Positions 21,364-32,930 of a DNA stretch of 64,000 nucleotides are shown here, one piece after another; positions within the stretch are counted from its first letter, which is position 1, and each line of letters begins with the position of its first letter. The stretch is from the NCBI RefSeq assembly GCF_014356525.2, contig NC_052514.1:189018-253017 (forward strand). Direction: 5' to 3'. The DNA comes from Nilaparvata lugens. Lineage: Eukaryota > Arthropoda > Insecta > Hemiptera > Delphacidae. The notes under the pieces were generated by a model, which was given only the letters and a program-made list of their open reading frames with translations, ran no database searches and was not told where the DNA came from. Position numbers and translations under genes: made by a program.

Positions 21364-21638
21364 CATAGAGAAACGATAGCATAAGTAGAAATCCCATGGT
21401 ATAGGGTGTTTATGTCGCAACTTTCACTGTTATCCCAAGCCGATAGTTCACGTAGTTCTTTCCTATGCAGATGTGTGACGCTGGTAGTCATTCAAATTGT
21501 GCCGTTCATACACTATCATCCCAACAAAACAGTAAAAATTTACAATAATCGACAGTAATCGGCTTGAGATAACAGTAAAAGTTGCGACATAAATTCCCTA
21601 TACCATGGGATATCAACTTATGCTATTGTTTCTCTATG
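21364..21638 (+). mobile_element. MITE-B, complete copy with 7-bp target duplication
   Basis: CATAGAGAAACGATAGCATA at the left and its inverted form at the right, flanked by GTAGTAG at 21357-21363 and 21639-21645. 275 bp, non-coding, in intron 1 just after the N-terminal exon. Confidence 0.85.
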
Positions 21639-21735
21639 GTAGTAGGTTCTGGGAGCCAAGAGACAACGTAAACAAACATGCATGTGTAAGAGCAGCAAAA
21701 CTGTTCCACTGTCAAAGTCCTATAGGACCACACGT

Positions 21736-21886
21736 ATAGCATAAGAAGATATCCCATGGTATAGGTCTTTTATTTTCCAAATTTCAAGCCGACTTCTGTC
21801 GACTACTGTTTGTTGGGGTGAGTGTAAGAACGGCACAGTATGAGTGACTACCAGCGTCGAATATCTTCACGAAAAAGAACTACTAT
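21736..21886 (+). mobile_element. MITE-B, right-truncated copy
   Basis: TAGCATAAGAAGATATCCCA, AATTTCAAGCCGACTTCTGT and AGTGACTACCAGCGTCGAA match the left two-thirds of MITE-B. The copy stops where MITE-A begins, and the remainder is not found on the other side. Confidence 0.7.
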
Positions 21887-22242
21887 AGTGAGGTCCACGT
21901 TATAATGGCAAGTGTTTGATTAGTAATGGTATTGCTATCTTTGTCTATCATTCAACAAGGACTATAGCGCTATCTCTTTCTCGCTTTGCTTTGTCGCCAG
22001 ATCGTCTTTTAACAATGTAGAAATAATAATTAATTAACAAAATATTTCATCTCAAAATTATGAAATTATTGTAAAATATAATTTCTTGCTTGATAAAATA
22101 TAATAATTGATTATTCTAAACGAGAATGAACAGTTAATATTATACCAATAAACCTGTATCAGCTACCATCTGTAGAAGGCATTGACAAGGATCACGTTGA
22201 TCTCCTATCTTTCTCCACTGTCATTATAACGTGGACCTCACT
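21887..22242 (+). mobile_element. MITE-A, complete copy
   Basis: AGTGAGGTCCACGTTATAAT at the left and ATTATAACGTGGACCTCACT at the right give about 27 bp of inverted termini. The interior includes GCTTTGTCGCCAGATCGTC, ATTAATTAACAAAATATTTC and CTGTATCAGCTACCATCTG. 356 bp, no coding frame. The best reference copy in the window. Confidence 0.85.
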
Positions 22243-22586
22243 ATAGTGTATGATAGAAATTCATTGACGTGGATAGCCTTTGATAGGGGGATATCCAAAT
22301 GTTTTTACTTCTAGTGTTGTGCTTGTGAAATTACTTTGTTTCTTCCATCTATCCATATTCAGACGCAAACAAAACACAAACGTTACGTTATTGTAGACTC
22401 TCCTTTCTATGAATCTACTATCATAGTTTATTTGAGTTTTTCTCATTTCCAATTGTTTTATTATTTTCTTTCCAATTTGAATCAATTCATTATCATTTAT
22501 GAGAATTGTGTACTATACTATAGTGAGACTGATATAAGTCATGTTTTATCGGTTGCTGCTCCTCTGCATGAAAGAATTATAAGAAA

Positions 22587-23282
22587 CTAGCCGTTAGGCT
22601 CGCTTCGCTCGCCATATCCGTCTAACCAGGGGGCTCCGCCCCCTGGACCCCCGACTGGATCGTCCAAGAATGAGATCAGCAGGCTCGCTTCGCTCGCCTG
22701 CATTTTTCATTTGAGTTTTTATCATACGTTAGGACAATCCAGTCGGGGGTCCAGACTAAACGTCTGGCTAAACGGATATGGCGAGCGAAGCAAGCCTGAC
22801 GGCTAGTAATATAATATTCCCAGGATTGAAGTAGCAGTGCCTAATCAATTTCTCCGCGATAAATGCATTTAAATCTTCAACTTGATGCCAACCTAACAAA
22901 GTCAACTCAACTTAATGCCAACCTGACAAAATTATTAATTTAGTTGCCAGTAAACAACTGTTTCGAAGAGGTACTCTATCTAGATTATAGTTCTATAGTA
23001 ACATATGATATGGAAATTTCAATTATAATTAAGAGATTGGGAGAAGAAGAATATACATGCTAAAAGACAAACTTTAAACCCTTAAAAACAACCCTTAGAG
23101 TTAAAATATTGCCAAAAGATTTCTTAGTGCGCCTCTAAAGGGCCAACTGAACATGCCTACCAAATTTGAACGTTTTTGGTCCGGTAGATTTTTAGTTCTG
23201 CGAGTGAGTGAGTGAGTGAGTGAGTGAGTGAGTCAGTCAGTCAGTCAGTGAGTGAGTGCCATTTCACTTTTATATATATAGA
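22587..23282 (-). mobile_element. Hel-1, non-autonomous Helitron, full length
   Basis: On the minus strand it starts TCTATATATATAAAAGTGAA at 23282 and ends GCAAGCGAAG-type sequence, GCTAACGGCTAG at 22587. Flanking bases read A before and T after. Its 3' 220 bp form an inverted module (CTAGCCGTCAGGCTCGC...GCGAGCCTGACGGCTAG) around a CCCGACTGGATCGTCC core. A variable (CACT)n/(GACT)n tract lies after the 5' end. Same family as 47821-48351. No coding frame. Confidence 0.75.
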
Positions 23283-23455
23283 TAGACACAACTGCTGCAG
23301 TCATTTGAATAGAATGCGACTTGAAGTCCATAACTATAGACCTACTGGAAAAAAAGATGTAGGGAGGCCAAGAAAGAGATGGGTACCGGAACAGGTTAAT
23401 CAATAAACCTAATCCATGAAGTGAAGATGATGATGATGATGATGATTAGATGACT
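23283..23455 (+). pseudogene. Non-LTR retrotransposon tail with (GAT)n
   Basis: Reads NRMRLEVHNYRPTGKKDVGR then PRKRWVPEQVNQ and a stop, followed by (GAT)6. The K/R-D-V/I-G-R-P-R-K-R-W motif closes the polyprotein of many insect endonuclease-reverse transcriptases. Only about 40 codons remain. Confidence 0.75.
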
Positions 23456-23457
23456 AC

Positions 23458-23852
23458 AGTGAGATTCACGTTTTCATGCCAGTGGAAATAATATTGAGAA
23501 AATAATTATAGAATAAGAGTAATTCTGTAGGGAATTTGATGTCCTTGTCTATCATTCAACAAAGCGGATAGCGCTATCTCTTTCTCGCTTTGCTTTGTCG
23601 CCAGATCGTCTTTTAACAATGTAGAAATAATAATTAATTAACAAAATATTTCATCTCAAAATTATGAAATTATTGCAAAATATATTTTCTTGCTTGATGA
23701 AATATAATTGATTATTTTAAACGAGAATGAACGTTAATATTACATCAATAAACCTGTATTAGCTACCATCTGTAGAAGGCATTGACAAGACAGAGGTTCT
23801 GCAACGTTGATCTCCTATCTTTCTCCACTGCAATTATAACGTGGAACTCACT
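23458..23852 (+). mobile_element. MITE-A, complete but diverged copy
   Basis: The left end has decayed (AGTGAGATTCACGTTTTCAT). The interior GCTTTGTCGCCAGATCGTC through TTAATTAACAAAATATTTCA is almost identical to 21887-22242. The right end is ATTATAACGTGGAACTCACT. Bases 23853-24120 show nothing recognisable. Confidence 0.8.
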
Positions 23853-24124
23853 ATAGGGAACTTTATCTATTCGATTAATAAGGCATGTTGTCAATTTAAA
23901 GTGCATACCACTGTAGACACCTGGTAAACTTGACCACCGGTCATCCCTGTAACGCTCTCCCTCCCTCACACACCCCCTCTCTCTGTTCATCACGTGGTGG
24001 GAGCCAGGTGGTCGTGTTTATCATTGTCTGAATCTGTTGAGAAGTGGATTAGCAGTTAAGCTTGTTTCTTCCAATTTGTAGACTCTTATGTCTTCTTCCT
24101 CTTCAACACATGTTGTTTACCATG

Positions 24125-24720
24125 AGGTTTTCAACTAAATTGTTGAGAGGTCTGTCCTATTCAATATCATAGAGAAATGACAACATGAGATAGAATTTCT
24201 CAATGACAAGATATAACTAGAGATCCCGAAATAATAATAGAAGGACTATTCCATAGACTGATGGGGAAATCTATTTTATGATAAAGGAAATAACTTTCTT
24301 ATACACGTACGGGACAGGCAATTCACGAATGACGCATCATCACGTCTCAACTACAGGTCTGAATAACTTGAAACTTTGCAACATGAGATAGCATTTCTTC
24401 ATGAAGGTATATAACGAGAGATTTGTTAACTAAATCAAATTGTTGAGAGGTCTTTCCTATTCAATATAATAGAGAAAAGACAACATGAGATAGCATTTCT
24501 CTATGACAAGATATAACTAGAGATCCCGAAATATTAATAGAAGGACTATTCCCTTATTGGGGAAATTCTTAGTATAATAAAGGAAAGAACTGGCTTATAC
24601 ACGTGCGGGACAGGCAATTCACGAATGGCGCATCATCACGTCTCAACTACAGGTCTGAATAACTTGAAATTTTGCAACATGAGATAGCATTTCTCTATGA
24701 AGGTATATAACGAGAGATCC
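24125..24720 (+). repeat. ~300-bp tandem duplication containing Hel-4-like sequence
   Basis: Two successive blocks share GACAACATGAGATAG, AAGATATAACTAGAGATCCC, AGGAAATAACTTTCTTATAC-like sequence, GACAGGCAATTCACGAATG and ACGTCTCAACTACAGGTCTG. The second half resembles the Hel-4 5' part, so a Helitron-like element may have been carried in the duplication. Confidence 0.65.
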
Positions 24721-24753
24721 CGAGATAGGACTATTCCATAGATGATGGGGAAA

Positions 24754-24986
24754 TCTTTACTTTAATAAAGGAAAGAACTTGTCTTATACACGTACGGTAT
24801 GGGTAATATTCACGAATGAGGTATCATCACGTCTGAACTACTGGACTGATCAACTTGAAATTTTGTATGAAGATTCTTAATTTACCGAGGATGGTTTTAG
24901 GCCTATTTTCAATTCTTCAAGATCTCAGTGGGTCCAGTTTGTCAAGTTTTTAATTTGACCCTCGCGGAGCACGGGTTACCTGCTAG
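24754..24986 (+). mobile_element. Hel-4, full-length copy
   Basis: Starts TCTTTACTTTAATAAAGGAA after A and ends GCGGAGCACGGGTTACCTGC followed by TAG. Interior blocks are TCATCACGTCTGAACTACTG and ACCGAGGATGG. 233 bp, non-coding. The 5'-TC and 3'-CTAG fit a Helitron, but the base after CTAG here is G, not T. Confidence 0.65.
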
Positions 24987-25201
24987 GACTTTGATTACTA
25001 TTGAGAAAATTGGAAGTACTGATTATGAAGCAATGAATAGTTATAATTTTATTAAATAAACAATCATATAATATTATTTTTAGGTAATTTTTTACTTAAT
25101 ATCAACGTATTATATTTATAATTATCAATATCCAACTATTCAAAGTTTATTTACTGTCAATTCTATGAAATACTTCAAAATTTTGTGATTGAGTGAGATA
25201 A

Positions 25202-25569
25202 AGTGAGGTCCACGTTGTAATGGCAGTGGAAAAAGATAGGAGAAAAACGTTGCCGATCCTCTGTCTTGTCAGTGCCTTCTATAGACGGTAGCTGATACAG
25301 GTTTATTGATTTAATATAACCGGTTCATTCACGTTTGAAATAATCAATTATATTTTATTAAGCAGGAAATTATATTTTTCAATAAGTTCATAGTCAATTT
25401 TCATAATTAAGACGAAATATTTTGTTAATTGATTATTTATTCTACATTGTTAAAAGACAATCTGGCAACAGAACAAAGTGAAAAAGAGATAGCACTATTC
25501 GCTTTGTTGAATGATAGACAAGGATAACAATACCATTGCTAAACACTGCCATTATATGTGGACCTCACT
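25202..25569 (-). mobile_element. MITE-A, complete copy, reverse orientation
   Basis: AGTGAGGTCCACGTTGTAAT at the left and ATTATATGTGGACCTCACT at the right. The interior runs in the reverse sense relative to 21887-22242 (TACATTGTTAAAAGACAATC, CGCTTTGTTGAATGATAGAC). Bases 25570-27285 hold a G10 run near 26010 and weak frames only; no gene is recognised there. Confidence 0.85.
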
Positions 25570-27290
25570 ATAGTTAAGAGATTTGATCTGTTAAGTTGAG
25601 AACATCATTGCATCTTATAATCATCAATATTTCCATGTGGATATCGAATAGAGCAGTGGATGCAGAGAAAGTAGAACATGAAAACACAACGTGCATACCT
25701 ATCACTAAAAAATTGTTTCTCAATAATATTGCAATAGTTTTAAGCCTAGCAAAAGCTAATCCTCACCTTAGCCCTTACCCTCACCTTAACCTTTATTATT
25801 TTATCCGTGAGATATGCTAATCCCTTGTCAAATCTTACCTTAACCTTCGTAATAATCAACCCCACTCAAGGCTCATGGCCTTATGTATTCAAGGCCTCCT
25901 TAATCTTCCATCACAAAACAGAGGCAAACCTAATTAAATCGCTTATTCAAATGGCAGCGGTTGAGACGGAGGTCCATCACAAGACGTCTTGAAATGCCGC
26001 CTCATGGTGGGGGGGGGGGGTTCAGCCAGGGGGCGGCAATAGGTGGGGGGAGAAGAAGGAGATTCCATTAGTAATCAGTGGCTCCGCTAAAATAGCCCTA
26101 GTTGTCAGATAGGTAAACGGTAGTGGGGAACCGTGGCTAAATGCCTCGTTCATTAATTCGGTTTTCGAGGTTATGTTTATCGGAGATTAAACTGTTTTCG
26201 ACTTGATGACAGACGTCTTTCAGTGATATCTGGGTGAGGGAAAGGATAATTGAAATCATTACGATGTTACGATGTTATAATGACCTATTCCATTATTTAG
26301 CAACAATGTATGTGTTATGTAGCCCTATGAATGTTACAATAATTTTGTCTGCGTACAGAATTATGCGCTGCGCGACAAACTCGCGTTCATTGAACAACTT
26401 TTCGCTAAATACGGTGATCGAGATTAGATCGTGAGCTTGCCACGTGCTTCATTGTCATCGTGCTTGGCCAGTTCTCATTTTTTTTTTTTTTGGGTAATCG
26501 TATGGAGTGCACTGGAACGTTTTTATTCTATGTCGATAGTTACCTGAGCTCACATGTAAAATGTACCCATGTTCAAATGTCTTTAGCTTGGTGAAACCGT
26601 ACATCAGTCCATCATTTTGACTGGCAATTGAGATCGAAAACTAATAAACTCAATCCATATAACCAGTGACCGTCTGTCCGATTCGACCTTGAGACTTTAT
26701 TATCTAGAATACTTGAAAAAACTTCTATTTTCTAGGGTCGAAATCAATTTTTTAATCCGATAGAAACTTTTAATATTTAGTATTTCCAGCAAGACCAACC
26801 TAAAGAATAAACCTTCCACGTAACCACATTGGAATTCCCATTGGGATTGTCGTTTACGCTGTTTAAACAATTGCTTTTGTTGAATGCGATCGTTGTTTTT
26901 AGAGGGAGCGATCTAGAGTGAATGATATTGACCGACTTTAATGTTAGAGTGAGTAAGTGATATTGATTGACTTTGAAGTTGGAGTGAGTAAGTGATAACT
27001 TATCGATCAGCAAACTGGGCTTTCCTATTCTGGAGTCAAGCCGCCGTCAAAGACATGAGAGATAAGGGTTTGTATTGCTACAGAGGGTCGTTTTGGCAGC
27101 AAATTTTTTCCTCATAAGTACAGTAAGTTTATTGTTTTCCAACAGTGCTTCGGTTAGTGTATTGTGTTTTTAGAGGAGAAAACAGTGAAAAGAAAAAGTT
27201 CTGAAATGAATGATGAAAAAAACGGTGGATGACAAATTTTGAAAATCGTACAGTTGGAAAAACATTATTACCATGTTGAATCAAAATAAT

Positions 27291-27505
27291 TGGATGAAAA
27301 AGACTAAGAAATTGTCGAAAAGAAATATGTCTTTTTCATTCAATATGAATAATTACCACAATATCAACTTCTCAACTACACAGAAAGCAAAATAATTGGA
27401 TGAAAAAGACTAAGAAATTGTCAAAAAGAAATATGTCTTTTCCATTCAATATGAATAATTACCACAATATCAACTTCTCAACTACACAGAAAGCAAAATA
27501 ATTGG
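27291..27505 (+). repeat. 106-bp tandem duplication
   Basis: GGATGAAAAAGACTAAGAAA, TTTTTCATTCAATATGAATA and CAACTTCTCAACTACACAGA occur twice with a 106-bp step and nearly no difference. The same unit appears once at 54525-54628, inserted in a minisatellite, so this is a mobile or recurrent sequence. Confidence 0.85.
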
Positions 27506-28082
27506 GATGAATCCTAAAGCGTTACTAGAAGGGATCTAAGTAGCCAGATTCTATCAGACGTTTGTCAACAAATTCAATATTTGTGCTAGCTAACCTCTTG
27601 TTATAAAGTCTTTACAGGAATATTTCTCCCGTTTTTCTCTCTCACCCTTCTATCTTGTATTTTGGAGACACTAATCCCTTAACTGAATACAGCCTTTTAA
27701 AGGGGCCTCTAGTAGGTTTCAAACTTCGGAAGATGAGCAGATGTATCCCTGTCTCTGCAGGTGTGAAGGGTTAATAGACAGACGCGTGCCACAAGGATTC
27801 TATACATGTTGTCCACATGTTTATAGTTGTTTTGACAATAATTCTTTCCCAGAATTTAGTGGTAGGCTGACACCTTGTTCGTTTTACATGACGTGTTTCA
27901 CCATCCTTGTGGCTCCACCTTATTGAATCACGTTCCCTAAACTGACCACAGGTCTGTGGATTACCAACAAATCAACATTTGAAATGAAAATAAATTCTTT
28001 ACTGTGCTATGATCATTTTTTTATATTGGGATTCTAACAATCCAGAGTTTTATTTATTACTTATCTGAACCATTAATCCTAT

Positions 28083-28122
28083 AGTGAGGTCCACGTTATA
28101 ATGGCAGTGGAGAAATATGGGA
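28083..28122 (+). mobile_element. MITE-A, terminal fragment
   Basis: AGTGAGGTCCACGTTATAAT followed by GGCAGTGGAGAAATATGGGA, then unrelated sequence. Only the end survives. Confidence 0.7.
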
Positions 28123-28371
28123 TTCATCATTAAAATGTATTTAAAATCATCTCTATTTATTGAAATCAATATTCTTCCAATACAAAATATTATCTTCACG
28201 ACAGATGAAAGGTCAATTGATAACTAAATCCCAATGGACGACATCCATAGTATCAATATTCATGATGAGACAAGATTACCTCAATACTTTCTACTCAGTT
28301 ATTTTGTTCAGATTTGGCGTCATTTGTTTGCTCCTCCCACTTTCACTAGTGAGTCTAGCTTTGCGAAGTGG

Positions 28372-28440
28372 CCAATCACAGCACTCGATCGTGACATAGT
28401 TCGGCTCGACCAATCAGAGGCCGCTATCTAGTCAGCCAAT
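28372..28440. promoter_or_regulatory. Cluster of three CCAAT boxes
   Basis: GCCAATCACAG, ACCAATCAGAGG and AGCCAATGGC occur within 69 bp, all in one orientation; the first two match the extended NF-Y site (CCAATCA). It lies inside intron 1. No initiator or exon is evident downstream, so an enhancer, cryptic promoter or chance are all open. Confidence 0.25.
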
Positions 28441-28829
28441 GGCATCACTGTCTGAAATGCTCTGCTGTATTACAAGACAGTGTCTAGAGATTGAAATTTT
28501 ATGTAACGTTGGGAAATTTATTGGGATATTTTATCCACATTACAAACTTGGCTGATTCGTATAACAAGTATAATCGTTTGTCTATTTGAAGATTCTCATG
28601 ATTGAATTGTGTCACAATATTTCATAACTTGTCATTCACAATTTCAATATCTGTCATCTCGGAACATAACTATTTCATCTACCTTATGGATAAGACTTTC
28701 AAGACCTTTTGAATAATATCTGGTACCCAGCCTCAACAACCGCACAACTGTCGTGAAAAAGCATTTGCCACATTTGCATTTCCGATTGACCGCTCAAAAG
28801 ATGGGCCTTTCTATCATCCCCTCATCAAC

Positions 28830-29130
28830 TTACACACACTATCTCTCTCTCATTCTGATTTCCTCTTCCAATCTCTCACTCTGTATTTCTCTTCTACTAT
28901 CTCTCTCTCTCTCTCTTTAACTATGTAACGTACCTCTTAACTATAACATACATAAATAGAGAACTCTTAACTACTAATCTAATATTTTCCACTCTCACTT
29001 TCCCACTGTGTCGTTCTCTTTCACACACTCACTCACTCACTCTCTCTCTCTTCTCCACTGTTTCTCTTTTTCCACTCTTCCATACTCTACCCATAGATTC
29101 TCTCTCTCTTTCGCACCCTCTCTTGCACTC
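28830..29130 (+). repeat. CT-rich low-complexity tract
   Basis: Repeated CTCTCT and CACTCACTC stretches, including (CT)n near 28897-28915. Frames here are Ser/Leu/Phe-rich artefacts. Confidence 0.8.
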
Positions 29131-29145
29131 TGTCTTAAGCTGGGT

Positions 29146-29735
29146 TTTCGTTTGTGCGTAAATGGCGTCGTCGACCACGACAGGGTGAGGATCTCAAATT
29201 GGATGGATTTCAATTTGTTTAAATAGGCTAACCTAAAATATTATGTTCAATTATGTTTTAATGGGGGAGGTTGAGTTTATTCTTTTTTTACCTCAAAATG
29301 GCAATATGTTGATATTATTAGAAATGTTCCAATACTTCTGTGGTTCATTTAAAGTATCATGTCAACCTTCAAAATTCAAAATCTTCAAATCATTACGGTA
29401 CTCCTGGACCAAAAATCAAGTGACGAAGCAGGTGAGATATCATAACCTCAGACTTTGGACAATATTAACTTTTTATCAAAATTTTTGGAGAGAAATAGTA
29501 CAGGCTCAGCCTAGTTTTTCCTTCAATGTCATAATTTTATTATGATTGTAGTATTTTGTACAATAAATAAATGAATGAATGAATGTTTGATACTTGAATA
29601 ATAAATACAAATAATGAAAAGTTATTTGTTCAACTGTTTTAGCACACTTGAAATTTGGACAATATGAATGTCAACAATGCTTTTCGTCGTCGACTGCGGA
29701 AGTTTACGCACAAACGAAAATGCACCTTTACTATT
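29146..29735. mobile_element. Inverted-terminal element, partner at 63440-63835
   Basis: The left end GGGTTTTCGTTTGTGCGTAA with GTCGTCGACCACGAC is mirrored at the right by GTCGTCGACTGCGGAAG and TTTACGCACAAACGAAAATG. Interior blocks ATTATGTTCAATTATGTTTT and GCACACTTGAAATTTGGAC recur at 63440-63835. A Repeat K copy sits inside. Non-coding DNA transposon derivative of unknown superfamily. Confidence 0.65.
29335..29580 (+). mobile_element. Repeat K, SINE-like copy 2
   Basis: AAATCAAGTGACGAAGCAG, GGAGAGAAATAGTACAGGCT and CAGCCTAGTTTTTCC, ending in (AATG)n. It lies within the inverted-terminal element at 29146-29735. Confidence 0.7.
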
Positions 29736-29879
29736 TTAATCACTCTCTCTCACTATCTCTCACTATCCAATTTATGTAGATGCATAACAATATGATTATT
29801 ATCTATAGTTATTATATTACAAATTGCTTTTTCATATCATAAACAGTTCAATAATTATTTTCTTAGTCTATATTATGTA

Positions 29880-29995
29880 AATTCATCTATAATTTTGCTG
29901 TATTGTAAGCTATTGTATATAAGTGTATAAGCCAGTATATATTGTAATCTACATAAATAAAGTACTCAATCAATCAATCAATCAATCACTTTGTC
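29880..29995 (+). mobile_element. Retroposon 3' tail with (TCAA)n
   Basis: TAAGCCAGTATATATTGTAA then AATAAAGTACTCAATCAATC, i.e. an AATAAA signal-like motif followed by TCAA repeats. The body to its left is not identifiable. Confidence 0.45.
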
Positions 29996-30300
29996 TTTCT
30001 CTTTTACTCTTTCTGTTTCCCTCTGTCTCTTTCTTTCACACTATCACTCTCACTTCTCCACTCCCTCTCACCCATTCTCTCACACACTCTCTTTTCACCA
30101 CTCATTCTGTCTTATCAACTCACGCACACACGCCATCTCTCTCACTCACTCATGCACTTCCACGTTTACGCATTAACTTACTCTCTATCATTCACGCACT
30201 CACAGTATCTCCTCAGGCATTTCGAGTGCATAATGCGATAGAAATTTGCGCTCGGCAAGTGGTTTCCAAACCCCTCCCCTCAACTCTAAACCTCTAAAAC
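29996..30300 (+). repeat. CT/CA-rich low-complexity tract
   Basis: Alternating CTCTCT, CACTCAC and TTTCTCTTT stretches with no stable unit. Low-complexity frames only. Bases 30301-30825 show nothing recognisable. Confidence 0.75.
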
Positions 30301-30827
30301 TCCCCCCACCGCCAATTACCACTCATGTGTGAGTGAGCACGCATGATAATCACCCACATGTAGCCAGCCACCAGCCACACACTGATATTATTCACTTCAA
30401 AGTGTCAGTATTCCTTGTGTATACTCTATCAATGATTTCCATTAAACCAATGGTGACAGTTCAGTTTCAATCTCACTGTATTTGGTTGCTAATTTGAACT
30501 GTCAGCTACCCTTTTGTACAAGATCAACGCTTTCCAATACATCCAACACTGTCAGTTTGTATTGAATCGCGTACTACATACCAAGTTGCACGTATGATGC
30601 GATGACTGGACCACACTGCCGGGAGGGAATAAATCAGAGGGGGGTGATCAGAGCACTGCCTGGGGCGGCAAGGACATCTGTTCACCCAGGTCCTAGGAGG
30701 GATTAGTCTCCAGTGATGACTATCATCTAGGATAATTCCATAAACTCGAACTTAAAGGATCTTAGTTATTTCACAAAGAAACTTATGACGGTGAAATATG
30801 ACCAAGAACATCCCTGATAATTGACCC

Positions 30828-30972
30828 AAGCGAAGCTGAGGTCTTAGTTTCGACTCGATCGGCTTTTGTCTGTTTGTTTGTTTGATTGTACCGCAGTTAC
30901 AGTCGCAGTTATTGTCCTATTTAGATAAAGCTTGGTAAACAAGTACTTTGAAACAAGGCGCGTCGATGTATA
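30828..30972 (+). mobile_element. Repeat L fragment, interrupted by Hel-2
   Basis: GACCCAAGCGAAGCTGAGGT, CTTAGTTTCGACTCGATCGG and GGCGCGTCGATGTATA match the element at 42180-42560 (GACCGAGCGAAGTGAGGTCT, GCGCGTCGACGTATA). It breaks at 30972 and a short remainder (TATAAGGTCTTTCG) follows at 31679. Confidence 0.55.
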
Positions 30973-31678
30973 TCCTATTATATCAAGCGAGCAATTTTTG
31001 TATTTATCTGGTTATTTTTATAACTGGCTATTTCTATATCTGGTTATTTATGTTTTACGGATCTCGAAAACTGCTCTAACAATTTTCACGAAATTTGGAA
31101 CATAGTTGGTTTATGATATAAAGATTCGATTGCACTAGGTCTCATTCTTTGGAAAACTCGCTGAACGACATTAAAAGGATAATTCATCCTTGGAAAACAG
31201 ATGATAATTTCGTCGTCTCTCGATAACAGAAAATGCGTGTGCCTGTGGGAGGAGAGACAGAATTATTTCCAGCTGTGTAATCATAATCAATCAGCGAGAA
31301 ATTTTATCTAGCTACACAATTTTTAATCGATTTGATCAACATAATCCTCCTAAACTAGAGTATATCATAATTTTCAAAGTTGATCATTATTTGACAATTT
31401 CAAGTGATTAGTGAGTGTTATTTGGTTATTTAATTTGGTTTGTATATAATCTGAATTATAAATGTTTTGTTTTCAAATGTTTGAACAGAAAATTGAACCT
31501 GAATTCAAGTGTATGAAACATAACCTACTTTCTGGACTATTTATAGTGTATAAATCAAAATTCGGAAAAACAGTTTTGGGCTGTGCCTGTTTGTACTTCC
31601 CCAATCATTTTAAAGAATTGTGTTCGGTTTATCAAAAGTCAATAAATAAATAACGAGCGAAGCTCGGTGACCCGATAT
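30973..31678 (+). mobile_element. Hel-2, full-length copy
   Basis: Starts TCCTATTATATCAAGCGAGC after A and ends ACGAGCGAAGCTCGGTGACC followed by CGATAT, then T. The CGAGC-GAA-GCTCG hairpin near the 3' end is perfect here. 706 bp. A 63-codon open frame (31462-31653) inside shows no recognisable domain. Confidence 0.7.
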
Positions 31679-31698
31679 TATAAGGTCTTTCGAACACC

Positions 31699-31985
31699 AG
31701 TGAGGTCCACGTTATAATGGCAGTGTTTGATTAGCAATGGTATTGCTATCCTTGTCCATCATCTAACAAAGCGAATAGCGTTTTCTCTTTCTCGTTTTGC
31801 TCTGTTGCCAGATCGTCTTTCAACAATTTAGAATTAATAATTAATTAACAAAATATTTCATCTTAATCATGAAAATTCATTATGAAATTATTGAAGAATA
31901 TAATTTCTTGCTTAATAAAATATAATTGATATTTTAAACGAGAATGAACAGTTAATATTACATCAATAAACCTGTATCAGCTACC
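31699..31985 (+). mobile_element. MITE-A, right-truncated copy
   Basis: AGTGAGGTCCACGTTATAAT through TTAATTAACAAAATATTTCA to AACCTGTATCAGCTACC, then unrelated sequence. It lies just right of the Hel-2 copy. Bases 31986-32780 show nothing recognisable. Confidence 0.8.
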
Positions 31986-32779
31986 TCCGAAGACTTATTT
32001 CAGCGAAACGTAGCATAATGTAATGAGACTTAATAGTTATTTTTATATCTAGAGTGAAAAGTACTGTTTTTTCTCCCTGAGGGAAAAGTTTGAACAATTT
32101 TCCTGTGGGAGGAAAAACATTTTTCACTCCTGATGTACACAACATTTTTCCTCCACCTACATTTTTATAGAAACTACAAATTAAATAATTTTTAAAAACT
32201 CACGTGACCAGTAAAATGTGTTACAACATAACCTGAAAATTAAACAGCTGGCTTGTAATCAAACAGTTCACCGCCCACAGCGCTATACACTATCTTTCGG
32301 CAAAAGTTGTAACAACAATGGTCGACTCGACTACAAAACTATGATGAAGTTCCTGTTTCAAATTTGATTAGTCAATGAGGAATATATGTTGGCTGGTATT
32401 TTGAATAAAATGGAATTTAAAAAAAAATATTTATACATTTTTATAGTATACTAATTCGAAGTTAGAAATAATTTTAGCATGAAACATATATTTCATAATA
32501 ATATATTGATCAAATGTCTGGTTGAGGTATTGAATTTAGTTAGTATAATGACTACTCTATATGCTTCTTCATCTGGGCTTAGACCTTCTAACATATTTCA
32601 AATGTAAATTTCCAAAATACAGATGCTTCCCATGTTATTTAAATGGAGCTACTTTTCCTCCCTAGGGAGTTTTTCCGTTTTTTAGTACCGAGAGCGAAAA
32701 AGTGACACTTTAGTATTATATGTTTCAGGGAGTAAAGTAGGCTCTTTAGACAGTAGATGGAGGAAAAGACTATTTTCGT

Positions 32780-32930
32780 ATCTTGTGTGAAGTCTGCCTG
32801 TGTATTTGAGTTCATGTGTTTGTGTTTATGTGTTTTGTGTTTGTGTGTATTTATGTTCATGTGCTTGTGTATCTATTTTTATGTGTTTATGTGTTAATGT
32901 TTGTGTATGTTTTGTGTTTTGCAATGTGTG
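32780..32930 (+). repeat. TG-rich low-complexity tract before exon 2
   Basis: Degenerate repeats of TGTGTTTGTGTT and TTATGTGTT end about 45 bp before the acceptor of exon 2. The T-rich character may add to the polypyrimidine context, but no gene function is implied. Confidence 0.75.

Noticed and set aside
25770..25850. Telomere-like CCTAA/CCTTAACC motifs
   Set aside because: Units vary and do not form an array of the insect TTAGG repeat.
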